A model generated the notes under the pieces. The model was not told the DNA's origin, did not search any database, and saw only the letters and a program-made list of their open reading frames with translations. From positions 62,001 through 126,000 of the forward strand of contig JAIXMO010000042.1 in assembly GCA_025677825.1 (NCBI GenBank): a DNA stretch of 64,000 nt, read 5' to 3'. How positions within the stretch are numbered: position 1 is the first letter of the stretch; every line of letters starts with the position of its first letter. This DNA comes from Helicostylum pulchrum. Its lineage: Eukaryota; Mucoromycota; Mucoromycetes; Mucorales; Mucoraceae. The position numbers and the translations under genes are program-made. Shown in pieces: positions 1-12,160 of the stretch.

Positions 1-689
1 CGTCCATACCTTACAGCAGTGCGATCCACTTTAACTGCTGCTCTTTGTTTAGATAACTTTTCTTCTCAAGTCGCAGAAAGACACAATACACCTGAAATCG
101 AATCGGGGTAATATGCATATACATATATAAAAGGGAGACAGTTGATACTTTTATTAACTCATCTTAATAGAAAGTCAAAGGAAGTGTTGATGAACCCTTT
201 GGTCATTAGTCGTAACGAAAATGAAAAGGTATTAGTTGAACCTTCTGTCAATTCTGTTCGTATTAGTATCAAGATTAAACAAGCTGACGACCTTGAACGT
301 ATACTATGTCACAAATTCTCTCGTTTCTTAATGTTGAGAGCTGAAAGTTTTATTATTTTGCGTAGAAAGCCTGTTGAGGTAAATAAATAGTCTTGGCTAA
401 GAAAGATGAAGCTTTTCATTGACACGCATTGTATTATTTTTTTTGTAGGGTTATGATATTTCTTTCTTAATTACCAACAACCATACCGAACAAATGTACA
501 AGCATAAATTGGTAGACTTCATCGTTCACTTTATGGAAGAAGTTGATAAAGAGATTTCCGAGATGAAATTAAGTGTCAACACTCGCGCTAGAACTGTTGC
601 TGAAAGCTATTTAGTTCAGGTAAGATTGTAGATGAACAACTCTAGCATAAAAACTCATCTCCCTCTTTTTTATTATCTAGTTTGCTTAA
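1..689 (+). CDS. ARPC4: Arp2/3 complex 20 kDa subunit (ARPC4), 5' truncated by window edge
   Basis: This is a core subunit of the actin-nucleating Arp2/3 complex, which builds branched actin at endocytic patches. The window starts inside the first visible exon (frame 1, reading [11 protein letters not shown]...). The model has exons 1-107, 171-378, 449-619 and 681-689, with GT-AG introns of 63, 70 and 61 nt. The last exon is only nine bases (Phe-Ala-stop). Family hallmarks seen are [49 protein letters not shown] and [14 protein letters not shown], in the order known for ARPC4. The product is near full length apart from a few N-terminal residues lost at the edge. It appears intact and is a housekeeping gene. 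Identity is very secure; the tiny last exon is the least certain part. Confidence 0.95.
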
Positions 690-893
690 AGCTTTCTTTT
701 TTTTATTTTATAAAATGCATTACTGCAATAAAAAAAAATCCCCCCTTTTCCCTTTTACATAATAAAAATGGAATATGTTTTGTCTAAATTGGTTTGCACT
801 GAATAGTAACGATATTCCGGATCCCAAAAAGAAATGTTAGCTTTAAAATTTAAATTCTTTTAAAATATTTCTGCTTTACCCGAAGTAATCAAA

Positions 894-970
894 CTGCACA
901 GGCGGCGAAGCACAACCCGGCGCACCGCCACTTTAAAGAGTGTGTTTTTCAGGTGGCCAGGGGCGAAAAA
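894..970 (-). ncRNA. GC-rich block just 3' of the Fanzor relic, candidate guide-RNA scaffold remnant
   Basis: In otherwise AT-rich DNA, this short block is strongly GC-rich and contains a GGCGG (901-905) that can pair with CCGCC (925-929). It lies about 40-115 bp downstream of the stop of the Fanzor relic read on the minus strand. Guide RNAs of TnpB and Fanzor systems are known to come from the 3' end of the nuclease gene. That makes this a reasonable place for one, but the assignment is inference from position, composition and a possible stem only. Confidence 0.25.
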
Positions 971-1010
971 GATATATAATCTGTTAATGTTTAGAAAAAG
1001 GAGGAAAGCT

Positions 1011-3934
1011 TTACTTGTACAAAAAATTTGTCATTGCAGAGATTCCTATTGCAGCAGCAGACATGATATCACGATTATCGGTTGCTCTTCCATGCTTGAA
1101 TGCGGGACAATCAGGGTTTAAACAACGAGAAGAACCAAGGATTTTCTTATTATATGATGTTTGAGGATGCACAATGGAGGAATAACAATACACGCACAAC
1201 TGGAAAGTCATATATTCATCGGTCATGATAGTTGGTACATATCTGCTGTGTAACTTCTCCAGTCATTTACCCCCTCGTCAGTCATAACCCTTAATTGGAC
1301 TTTCAACTCCAGTGCCAGCATTGCCGATATCCATGATAGGAATAGCTTTTTTGGAATATCCTTTTACGAACCTGCGCGCTTTGGCGGCTACAAGATCCTT
1401 AGTTCTATTTGTAAAAAGCTCAGAGGTTCTTCTTTCTCTAGACGAGACTCGAGAATAGTAAAATGAACGCAATATATTCCTTTCTCTCGCATAGTACTAC
1501 ATATACAGTTTAATACCTGTTTGGTTTTCTGTCTAATATGTAATGTCATATAATATTTAGTATTAACTTACGTTATACTGCTTCTTTATATCGATCTCTC
1601 TCGAACCAGCCGGTTTTGCAGGCTTTGATAAATTCATTTCGATCGTAGAGACGTCTTTCCCCAGTTGCTATAAATGTAGAAGATTGAGTTAGTTATAATT
1701 TACTTTTAATACTTATATATCCGTGTTGTTTTATACTAACCGCTCTCTTTTTTCTTTGTTCACGTTTAAATGACATTTGATTCTTTAAACACAAGTAGTT
1801 TATATTCTTTGATGTCAATTTGTGAGCTTTCGGTAAAAGCAGAAAGGGACAATCAAGCTGGTGTTTAACAGGCCTAAATGTTTAGTTTGGTGTTTATAAG
1901 TAACGATAGATATATTAAAACCAGTGATTATTTAACTTACAACGGATGTTCGAGGTTAGACTTGTTGTATAAATTTAAATGGGCGTTGAACATTTTCAGA
2001 GATACTCCCACTGTAACCGACATTGTTTGCAAACCACAATCTGTTCCGCTAAACTTTAAATCCTTTATATTCGTCAATAGACTATCTGTAAAATTATCAG
2101 ATACGTCATGATTTCGAGATACGTCTTGAGCATTATCCGCTAGAATCGTTGTTCGAAAAAAAATGAGTATTCCTTCTTGTTTCTTTAAGTTCACGACGCA
2201 ATGTTTCTATACGTTTGAAATCAGTTCATCGCCTTTGCTTCATGATCCTTATTTCATCAGCTATCACATTTCTTTGACCTTCGTGCGATAACAAATTTCT
2301 CTCTTTCTTCAAGTTACTTATTTGACTATCCGCTTCTTCTAGATTAAAGTTCTTCTTTTGAACTTGTAGCTGCTTATTTAATTCTTTGGCAGTTTCTTCC
2401 AACTCTTTTATTCCCGTTGATACTTAACTGTCTTGCCAGGATTTTTTTTTTGGGGGGGGGTTCCTTAATACCAGGCAGAGTATTGGTAGTACTACCATTA
2501 ATGACACATGTAACTAACCCGGGTTGAATCGAAATTCTATATATGAATGTTAAGCGTCTGGAGTTACAATATTCCTTGATACTCTTAATATCGAAAATCG
2601 AGCCAAAGGCAGCTGTTTTGTTTTTTATAGCAGTAGGGAGACTTGATATTAATTTCCCATCTTTGCAAAATAGAACAAATGTATTATCTCCAAAACTGGT
2701 CATTAACTTGTAGAGCATGGCTGTGTCTACAGGCAGACATAAAAGTGATGATAGGCTTGGTCTCGGGCACAATTTGATACTGTATTTTGTATAATCAGAG
2801 GTTTCAAAAACCTTGTTTGACAACACAATAAGTGGTAGCTGTGCTGGAATCAGGTGCCTTTCTTCCTTTGAGGGATGAATGGTTTTATGAAGGAATACAA
2901 CTGTGAACACACATTTCTTTTTCGGTTATATCCGCCAAATCGAAATCTTGCTTACTGATGCTTTCTTTTTTGTGTATACGGAATCCATTTTAATCTACCC
3001 TTCAGCTTTGATAACCTTCGGCCGGATATATCTATCTCACCCTCGTTCACATCTACTTCTTCGATATCGTTATCTTCCTCGTCTTTTTTCATTTGGGATT
3101 TCTTTGACTTTTTCGGCTAGTTATAGCTTTAATGTATATAAATAAAGTTACTACAAGTATTAATAGAGGTATGCGTTTATGAGTTGTATTTTACCAATCT
3201 ATTCGTTTTTTGTTTCTTTATATGATCGATTATTCTTTTCATTCTATTCGCACTATCAGCCCGAATCTTTTCCTCGTGTTTCTTAAGTTTCTTTTTGTAC
3301 CGATTTAAAAGAGATCTTTTTTTATTTCTCGTAAGAATTCGAGATACGGTGGTCCTAGTGTTGTCTTTGGAGATATTACTCTTGCTATATTTATATTCTC
3401 ATCTCTTTCTCTCTTTTGTAGGTTGTAGATTTACTGTTAATAACACTTTTAATAGTTTATCTAAAGCTTTCTTAAAAAGTTTACCGCCCTTGTACATGTT
3501 TTCCAAGTTTGTAGAGAATTAGGCCACGGTAGCTTTCTTAACCGTCGTATTAATACCCTTTGCTTCTTCGACAAGTTCCTGCGATTCCTTATTAACATCA
3601 TTATCTTGAATTGTTTGAGGGTTGTCGGATGAACTTAGTTCAACCCAAAACGGATGATTATTTTGTGTTCCTTTTTAGATTTCACTAGCTCCAAACAACA
3701 AGGTATTGATCACTTGTAAATGATTCGACGCAAACAGAGTCTTGTAACCAGATTTCCTTTTAACGTCATAATTTGTTTGATTAGTTGGGGGAGCTTCTGT
3801 GGTAATAATACGGAACTCATCGATATTGGGTTTGAAGGTAGCAGAGTGTGCTTTTTTTTTTTAGCTTTGGATATAGGAAGACTATACCGTTCTTCCTCTT
3901 CTCCGTGATATCCTTCTCGTCTACGTTTACGCAT
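1011..3934 (-). pseudogene. Decayed Fanzor (eukaryotic TnpB-like) nuclease gene
   Basis: A relic of the same family as the gene at 56273-59914. In order on the minus strand: a possible N-terminus (about 3934-3710, basic), an acidic block near 3100, a segment at 2910-2374 matching the middle of the intact copy, the RuvC-I segment at 2194-1937 (FSGTDCGLQ), a linker near 1690-1590, and a C-terminal frame 1472-1011. The C-terminal frame aligns residue by residue with the intact copy: FYYSR, the MDIGNAGTG motif, TDEY (the position of the shifted catalytic glutamate), a CxxC zinc-ribbon half, and RuvC-III NRDIMSAAAIG. Two in-frame TGA codons lie between 1290 and 1245, one where the other copy has Trp. 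Frames also shift further upstream. The gene is therefore dead although its catalytic residues remain readable. Ends are approximate. Confidence 0.8.
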
Positions 3935-6900
3935 TTTATAGCAGAAAGAGGGCAGCTGAAGAAAGAAAAAAGAAGCGAGCTGACGACTTTTTATCAACAA
4001 CTTTTTTTTATCAACAATTAAAAAAATACATATATCAAAAAACACGTCCTAGAAAAAGCTACGTTATTATTTATCATTTTATAATTATTTATCGTTTTAC
4101 TTTACAAGTGTACCCTTTCCGAAGGGGTATAATATATACACACAAACAAAGTAGTTCAGTATTGCTAATTTGTGTTCTTTAATATGTTTTCATGATAATA
4201 ACGTGAAAAGAAGCACAAAGCGAATACCCCAATTGAACGAACATCGTAATTAAGGTGGCGAAGAGCTGACCCATACTCGAGCTTTCTGTATTTATTCGGT
4301 TTTCCAAAAGCAATTGCTGCAACAGTTGCGGTACACTTGATAATCAAGTATGTGTAAATATATATGAGAATATGTATTTGTGTATGTGCTTGATCACGTC
4401 AGCAACTATTGTTTGCCTTCGTTAAGCCCTAATTACCATTTTTTTCCACAATTAAACTTTTCTAACGCGCTTTTTATTGGCATTCGGGTTATTAATTAGA
4501 TTCTTTCAAATCTCGTTTTTTAGAGACTTGACAAGTCAAAATACGAATTATACTTTTTTGTAAAGTGGAAAAAATGGAACTTTACTAAAACAGTTGAAAT
4601 CTTTTGGGGTTTGATGTGATTGTGGTAAAATCACACATAAAATAAATATAATTAATATAATCGATGAACCATCGATTATAAAACATAACGTAAGTAAAAT
4701 GGCACTGGATCGAGTAATCAGATTTTCAGTCTACAAAAATCATAAAATCAAATCTAAGTGTATGTAACAATCAATCACAATAGTGTGATCACCATTGAAA
4801 TTAGTATAAATAACAAACGAGAGTTTGAAATCCCTTTTACCATGATTGATTTTACAATTAACAATAAGAATTAAAACGTTATCATACTTTTAATTTTATT
4901 CAACCTGTTTTATTTTATTTTTTTGTGTCAAATCAAAGTATTTTTCCACAGTAATTAAATGCGATTTCAGAAAAGGATACTGTAAAATGGACGGAATTAA
5001 ATATATAGCGGTTTCAAGGAGATATATATATATATATATGTAGGAAGGGTTCATGTATGATGACAGCTAGTTGTGTTTATTAAACTACTGGACTTTGCGA
5101 CAACAATGTAATGCCTTTTAAGCGGCAGTATGCATTAGAAAAGGATTTTGTTTTTGATCCATCAATCTAAATATCATCATATCACTAAAAACTTTACCTG
5201 TCGCAACACACCAGTTACTTTATATTCTCTTTGCTGCCTAAATTATTATCCGGAAGAAACAATTGGTTGGAATAGTCTCAAATAGCTGAAAAGTAACGAG
5301 ATTTTACAGGTGGCCAAGTTAAAAAGTTCTAGAATATTTTCCAGGTGCATTATTAAGGCTGTCAACAAAGAATGTTTCGATTTATATAAACAAAATTATT
5401 GATATCTGGTAACATTTTGTTTTCAATAGGGTGTATGCAGGATCTACAAATTTTGGCAAGTGTATACAGGATAATTACGTGCGATCAATTTTGCAAGTGT
5501 TTTAAAAAGTAAAAGAAAGGTAGAGTTTTGTTTGGATCGAAATATAATAGGGGCAAATAATGACATCAAATTGAGTTTTAGTAACTGGTAAATGGTTTTT
5601 TTTGTTTTTTTTTTTGCTGGTAGTATTAATATATTTATTTTTAGCTACGTTACTTGTAAAAGTATTAAAAAAAGACCATCACTTTTGAATACAACGTCTC
5701 CAAAGAGATTAGAAGCCAGCGTAAAACTTTCTCCAATAAGTTTGTATAACGATCAAATATAGAAAGTCTTTCACCTGGCACAGAAACAAAAACCACTTGG
5801 TATTGATGGATTTATGCGATCTAATCTTATTGGCTTAGATTATAATTTAGAAAGATGTTACCACGCATACATATTCCCAGTTCTATGATTACTTTGCTCA
5901 AGTAGTAAATGTTACTCGTTTAACCGCTTCCCAGGGGTATGGGAAGGCTGTACCGCTATAGAAACCAAAAAGTTTTTCCAAAGGCAAAAAAAACTTTTTT
6001 GGTTTATGAGTGCTTGTTAAAAAAGAGGTTTTGGCAGCCGGTAAAGACTGCATGATTTTTAGGCTCTTCATTTTGCGCAGGCAAAGCAATATGGAAAGTT
6101 CCTAATTCCGGAAACATCGATTTGTTCTACACACTTTTTTTTTTTTTGGTTTTTACACAGAATGGAAGCGGGGTTTTGGTTGCAGTGGAATAATAATACA
6201 CACAGGTATAAAAAACACGAGTTATATATTATTTTTTGCAAATAATAAAAAAGAGAGACAGAGAGTGTATATATGAATAGATGCAAAGAAGGCGGAAACC
6301 AAATGATGTATATACCAGATGAGTAAAGAAAAATACCCCCTGTATAAAATGTATGACCTCAAAGGAGATATTTACTTGTTATTGTAACCCCAAATGGGGT
6401 CCAGTTGTAGTAATCCTGACCACAACCATTAATAGGTTTATAGTTAATTTAGTGTAACCAGAGTGTGATGTGCATTTTAGCAAAAAAAAAAAAAAAAAAA
6501 AAAAAGAAGTGTATCATGTTATTACATGTATAAATGCATTGAAACAACAAAGTAATATTACTCCCAGTTTAAGATTATTTGTTTACGACAAAAAAATATT
6601 TGAGGATCAACGGAACTGACGTAATGATAGATAGTTTTATCTGTGTGTCATTTTTCTTACACAAGAAACTATATCTTTTTGGCGAGATAAAAAAAGATAT
6701 TTTACTTTAAGGTTTAGAGCGCCCTTTTACTGGTAGCATGGATATGCGGGGTATGGTACTACCCGTTTGTTCGGTATAAGAATGGCGGGAACTATTCTGG
6801 GTCATGTGTACGGTAAAAAGTTTATAGTACCGGAGGCCAATATAGTTTTTGTACTTGATTGGTTTGGGCAATTAAAAAAATGTGGGGTTAAAGGGCTATT

Positions 6901-7090
6901 ATATATTTTATTTTTTTAGCAGTACACTTTTTTGTACTACCATTTATTTTTAAAAAGCCTACTTTATAAGCTTTCCCTTTTTTTTTCCTTTTTTTTTTCT
7001 GCTGTTTCTCTCTCTTTCTTATTACCTTTTTTTCTATCTCTCTCTCTTTTTTTCTTTTTTTTTATATATATAATATTTGCTGGAACGAAT
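3935..7090. other. Long region with no recognisable gene
   Basis: About 3 kb of AT-rich DNA with short unconvincing open frames only. It contains an alternating TA run near 5025-5038 and an A-tract of about 24 at 6481-6504. The last 150 bp before 7091 are pyrimidine-rich and presumably belong to the promoter and leader of the CSL gene. No tRNA, transposon coding domain or conserved protein was recognised. Confidence 0.6.
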
Positions 7091-10000
7091 ATGTTTACTA
7101 CTGAATCTAGAAAGAGAAAGCAACAAGATGACTGTAAAGTACTTAGTTCATCTATGCCCAATACATCTTCATGGTCAGACTTTATTTATTCTTCACCTTC
7201 ATCACCTTGTAACGAAAATGAAAATAATCAGTTTAATTTCGACTCATTTTTTGAACAACATCAATTACATATCGATCCTAATAATCAATCTGGAACAAAT
7301 TCTCGACGTCATTCAGTTGCAGTAGGTGAAATGGATTATCACTCATTTGATTTTTCAAAGCAAGAATTAAATGTGTTAACAAGTAATGATAATGCACCTT
7401 GGGATGAACTTCAGTTACTTTTGAATTCTACAAATAATCAACAACATAATGATAGACCTATTCATAAACGTACAATGTCTTTAAGAGAAGATGATCCTAC
7501 TTTTGCTACTCTTTTATCTCCTACTAATACTACAACTACTAGTTCTAATTTCTTTTCAACAAGTTTTCTTGAAGCACTGGTTGCAGAAAATAATAGCGCT
7601 GGTGGTGGTGGTGTTGGTATTGGTTGTAGAGATTTTCAAAGTGAAGATAGTTCAAATGGTGATAGTGCTACAATTATGTCTGATTTATCATTTATGGATT
7701 CTGCTTCTGATCTTTTATCTCAACCTGGTGATTTTCTCAAGTTGGCTAATACTATAGATGTATTTAACAATAATACGAATACAATTACACCTTCTGCTAT
7801 TACAAATGAGATTAATAATATGGCCGATTGGTTACTAGAACAACAACAAGTAAAGCAAATGCACTCACAATCACAAAAGAGGCAAAGACGTAGCATTAAT
7901 TCTTTATCTCCTGTATCTCCAACTCACACTATCGGTTCTTCTTCTTTATCTTCTTTATCTCCTTCTCCTCCTATCACACCCATGCAGCCGGCCTCTTTGG
8001 GTTTTGAACCTATCCCTTTTCAACAACCTCAACCTTGTTCAAATCAAAAAGAAGATTGGGATATCGATCATCAGTTATCTAACATCAATAATAAAAGTGG
8101 TATTATCTCGGCTCGTATCTTACAAGGTCAAAATACTGCTTCTTCATTAAAACCTTTAATACAAGATTACCTTATTCGACGTGATATTCAAGATCGTTCC
8201 TTGCCTGTTACAGGTGAAAGAACTGTAATGGTTTTGACTAGTAGGGTTGCACAAAAGAGTTATGGAACCGAGAAAAGGTTAATATTTTTTTTTATCACTC
8301 TATTTTGTACCGCAGTTTTAATTAATACATGACGTTTTTAATAGATTTTTGTGTCCTCCACCAACGACGGTGTTAAAAGGTGCCAACTGGTGGACAAACA
8401 CTACTACTACTACTACTTGTTCGGACAAACCTAATTTGCAAACCGAACCAAAGAAACCAAGCCAATTCTTTCAGTCCCCGCCTAATGTCTTGAGTTCTCC
8501 TAAACTGACGATTCATATCTCTGGCGAAACAATTAATCAGACAGGTGTACTTGAGTGGCAAACTCCTTCAGGAACCATTATTGATAATTCCATTGCTGCT
8601 GCTAATAACGCTTCTAATTCATCAATCACCGGGAGATGTGTATCAAAACAATTGTATATAAATGATGCAGATGAAAAAAGAAAACGTGTGGAAGTATTAG
8701 CAAAGATTCAACTTGGCAATGGCTTACAGTTGGGTACCTTTCCTAGTAAAGGTATCAAGGTCATTAGTAAGCCTAGCAAAAAAAGGCAAAGCATTAAGAA
8801 TATGGAGTGTAAGTACTACTATTAGAAAAAAAAAAAAGCGTATTATTATCTTTTATTGACATCTTTTCTTTTTTTTTTAGTGTGTATTCATCATGGTACG
8901 ACCATCTCCTTGTTTAACCGTATCCGTTCACAAACTGTTTCAACAAAGTATTTAGGCGTATCAAATGGTCAAGCACCTTCTTCACCTAACACAAAAGCCA
9001 ACACCAACGCCTCTAGTAACGGCACCTGTTTTGTTGCTAGAACTGGATCTTGGGATCCTTTTGTGATTTGGATTGTAGACACTACGCGCTCTCCCGATAC
9101 AACCAGTATGCCTCGTCCAAGTCAACATCACCCCAACAATCCTAATTTCCCTCCTCCACCTGCTATTGCATTACAAACACCTTCCTCTACTCAACAACCT
9201 ATTGCAATTCACTATAACCAACCTGTTGTACTTCAATGTGTATCAACTGGTTTGGTTAGTCCAGTCATGGTGATTCGTAAAGTAGATAAAGGAAGTATGG
9301 TATTAGGCGGTAATCGTATGGAAGACCTTTCTGGTAAAACAGGTGGTGAATGTGGAGATGAGACTCTTGGTGATCCAGTTTCTCAATTACATAAAATTGC
9401 ATTTCAAATAGTTCAAGATCCAACTTTCTCTCATCATAATAAAGCAAGATACCAACAACAACAACAGCAGCAGCAACAAAAGTCAACTAATAATAATAAC
9501 CCAGATTATAAAATACCTCAATCTTGTCATCCTGTTACTTACTTGGCTTGTTTAAACGATGTAGTTGGAATGCATAAAACTACTTATAGCCGTCATTTGG
9601 TATCTAGTTGTCAACCAATTAAATTAGAAGCACCAAACAATAATTGGAATGGAATAATTGATGAAAAGATGACTGAAAAGACTGGTTGTGAACAATTGGA
9701 TATGACAGCAGCAGCAGTAGCGGCAACAGTAGCATCAACAGCATCAACAGCAACAGCGGTTACAAGCACTATTACTACTACTACTACACCTGCGCCAGCA
9801 ACTACCAAAGCTCGTCGTCGCATGAGTTCAATCAGCAGTACGGAAACAAAAGGACGTAGAGGTAGTTTAGCAGATCGCCGTGGTAGTTCCATCTCTGACT
9901 CATCCGGATTAGAAGGAGCATGTTGGACAGAAGATGTTTCTGATGCAGCAGTATGGACGATTGTTGGTACGGACTGTGCTAGTTATACATTTTGGACACC

Positions 10001-10379
10001 TTCGGATGCACCAGATCAAAGCTGCTTTAACATGCCATTCAATCAACAAGCAACGACTACATTATCAAATACATCAGCTCCTATTACACCTTTCCCGCTA
10101 ATTTATGAAACATCAACGAAAAAAATAGATGCAATGCATTTGACACTATCAGGGGAAAATTTAACCCGCGATCTCAATATTTGGTTTGGTGATATTAAAT
10201 CTGCTCAAACAGAGTATAAATCAAGAGATACCATCACTTGTTCTATTCCCGATGCACAAGAACTTCTTAGTAGTCCTACGCTTGTTTTAGAAGATGATGG
10301 TTTAAAGAAAAAGATCCCATTGTTGTTGGTTCGTGGCGATGGTGTTGTTTATAGAACGGATCAATTTTATAGTTTTTAA
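7091..10379 (+). CDS. CSL family (Su(H)/CBF1/RBP-J type) DNA-binding transcription factor, 1049 aa
   Basis: A nuclear sequence-specific DNA-binding factor. CSL proteins bind GTGGGAA-like sites; fungal members (Cbf11/Cbf12 type) act without Notch. Exons are 7091-8277, 8345-8808 and 8881-10379, giving 1049 residues with frame kept across both introns (67 and 72 nt). The start ATG at 7091 follows a long pyrimidine/TA leader. Residues 1-350 are Asn/Ser/Thr-rich and low complexity. The Rel-like N-domain begins near 375 with GERTVMVLTSRVAQKSYG and FLCPPPT. The beta-trefoil entry LFNRIRSQTVSTKYL, the most diagnostic motif, lies near 560-575. WDPFVIWIVD follows, and a C-terminal TIG/Rel-like domain ends the protein. 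Long insertions, including a Gln run near 9461-9480 and Ala/Thr-rich tracts near 9700-9800, interrupt the trefoil, as is common in fungal CSL proteins. Appears intact. Confidence 0.93.
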
Positions 10380-11740
10380 GAAAAACTATGCTTATTTCCC
10401 CCTTTATGTATTTTTATTGTAATTTCTATGGTTTTTTTTTGTTTTTTGTTTTTTATATTTTTCCCTGTTTTTTACCCTGTATGCTTTCCCTTTTTTAATA
10501 ATAAAATTATTTACATGTATTATACTTTGATCATCTTTTTTTTTTTATTATAAAACTAAAATGTGGGGTAAAAAAAAACCACAAGGTCTTTTGCACGCTA
10601 TTATTGCCACGTTGTCAAACAGTTTGAGAAAATATAATTTTGGAAATAAAGTTTTCATGTCCAACAATAAACATAAACAGATAACAAGCCGCGGTTTAAA
10701 GTGGACCCGCTAAATGATCCGTGTAACTCGCATACCATTCACCCACTGCTATTGGTTCTTTTGGCATTTATTATAAAAAAAGGAAATAAAATTTTAACAA
10801 AAGTGGGTTCTTTTTTTTTTTTGCGGGTATAGTGTCGTACGTTATTTAACAGATATTGTAGGCGTATTTCAGTGATATAAGTAAAAAAAAAATAAAAAAA
10901 AAATATCTTTGTTTAGTAGCTTTCAAATTACCAAATCATTACACTATCGCAAGTGTAACAATACCAAGATATAAAAAAAATAGAAGCATTCTGTTTCATA
11001 TTGCAATATATTTAAAGTTTATAATAACGACTAGTACTATCATCAGGCTGTGTATTTCATGGTACACTCTGTACAGAATTAAACAGAATAAAACATCTCT
11101 CACTATACAAAGTGTATACAATATTTATTTATTTTATAATAGCGTACTGTATATTTTTGATGTATGACGGTAGATTAAGATTTGGCCCCTAAAAAAAAGA
11201 GCGATAGAAGCTTTTACTCGATCGAGTAATTTCCGTCATATAATTTTGAATAGCAGCTTTGATGAAATCAGGTACTTGAAGATAAGCGAAAAAAAAAAGA
11301 GAGTTCAGTGTAAGCACGTGACCTTTGAATAGAGTTTAATAGCCTCTATAGATCAGCTAAAGGATTAGTGTAGACAAATAGGGTCTCGTTAATCTTAATA
11401 ATATACGACGAAATATCCCCCCCCCCCCAACATTTGTATAATACTTTTTTTTTTTTTTTTTTATACTTTTTTCAAATTGAATATTCGCATGAAAAAATCT
11501 ATATTTGAAGGGGGTCTGGAATAAAGAGTCATTTATTGCTTTTTGTCTCAAAAGTGTGGAATACACATGTACAGAATTTAGATTATTTTTCTAGTTTGTG
11601 ATTTGTTATTTTTTAAAGTTACACTGTAACTAAAAGAAAAAACAACCGTGTTTATAAGTACTCTTTTTTACTTTTTTATATAGTGTAGAGGGTATACATG
11701 TATTACTCATGTCATCGTAATATACAACACAGAGCGCCGC
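10380..11740. other. Intergenic region, 3' flank of the CSL gene
   Basis: Contains T-rich sequence and AATAATAAAA near 10497 that may serve as a polyadenylation signal for the CSL gene. The rest is AT-rich with C- and T-homopolymers (11417-11427 and about 11444-11462). Near 11280-11180 on the minus strand a short open frame reads like a possible terminal exon (PDFIKAAIQNYM, ending GAKS), preceded by an AG acceptor, but no partner exon or family was recognised. Confidence 0.5.
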
Positions 11741-12160
11741 TTATCTTTCTCTCTTTTTTTTTCTTCTAGTTTTTTTTTTTTTTTTTTTTTTCGATGCTAA
11801 GAGTGATACTAGCAAAAAAAGTATCACAGGATATAGTTGTACAGTCTTTTTTATATTTCCGTCATCTACGACAGGACTTTGGTTCAAAACCCCCCCCCCA
11901 ATACTACTAACTCCTCTAAAAAAGAAATGTGGCAGTTCCACATTTGACGTCTTGGAATCTATCCTACTTTGAGTAATAAACCCTCGACGATAAATACCCC
12001 ACAAATACCCCACACTCAATACCCAACTAACTATCAGTATTGTAATATCCGACTTTTTTTTTTGTATGACCTGGTTAAACTGTGAATAAGCTCTTATAAC
12101 AGACGTATTATTTACATTGTATAAACGTGGTATATTTAAAAGTTTTACCGCTCTAAACAC
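11741..12160 (-). CDS. Doubtful small ORF with mitochondrial-type N-terminus and one membrane segment
   Basis: Not recognised. The first 60 codons look protein-like: a basic, Asn/Arg-rich start, then RAYSQFNQV, then a hydrophobic stretch (ITILIVSWVLSVGYLWGIY) that could span a membrane. This resembles small mitochondrial inner-membrane proteins. The C-terminal third runs into G and A homopolymers and a Lys/Arg tail, so it is probably not translated as written. An intron starting after about residue 70 is possible. It could equally be a chance frame. No function is assigned. Confidence 0.25.
   Translation of the reverse strand: MFRAVKLLNIPRLYNVNNTSVIRAYSQFNQVIQKKKSDITILIVSWVLSVGYLWGIYRRGFITQSRIDSKTSNVELPHFFFRGVSSIGGGVLNQSPVVDDGNIKKTVQLYPVILFLLVSLLASKKKKKKKTRRKKKRER

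Noticed and set aside
5898..6286. Two minus-strand frames upstream of the CSL gene
   Set aside because: Composition is that of random AT-rich DNA with a T-tract; no motif or splice partner.
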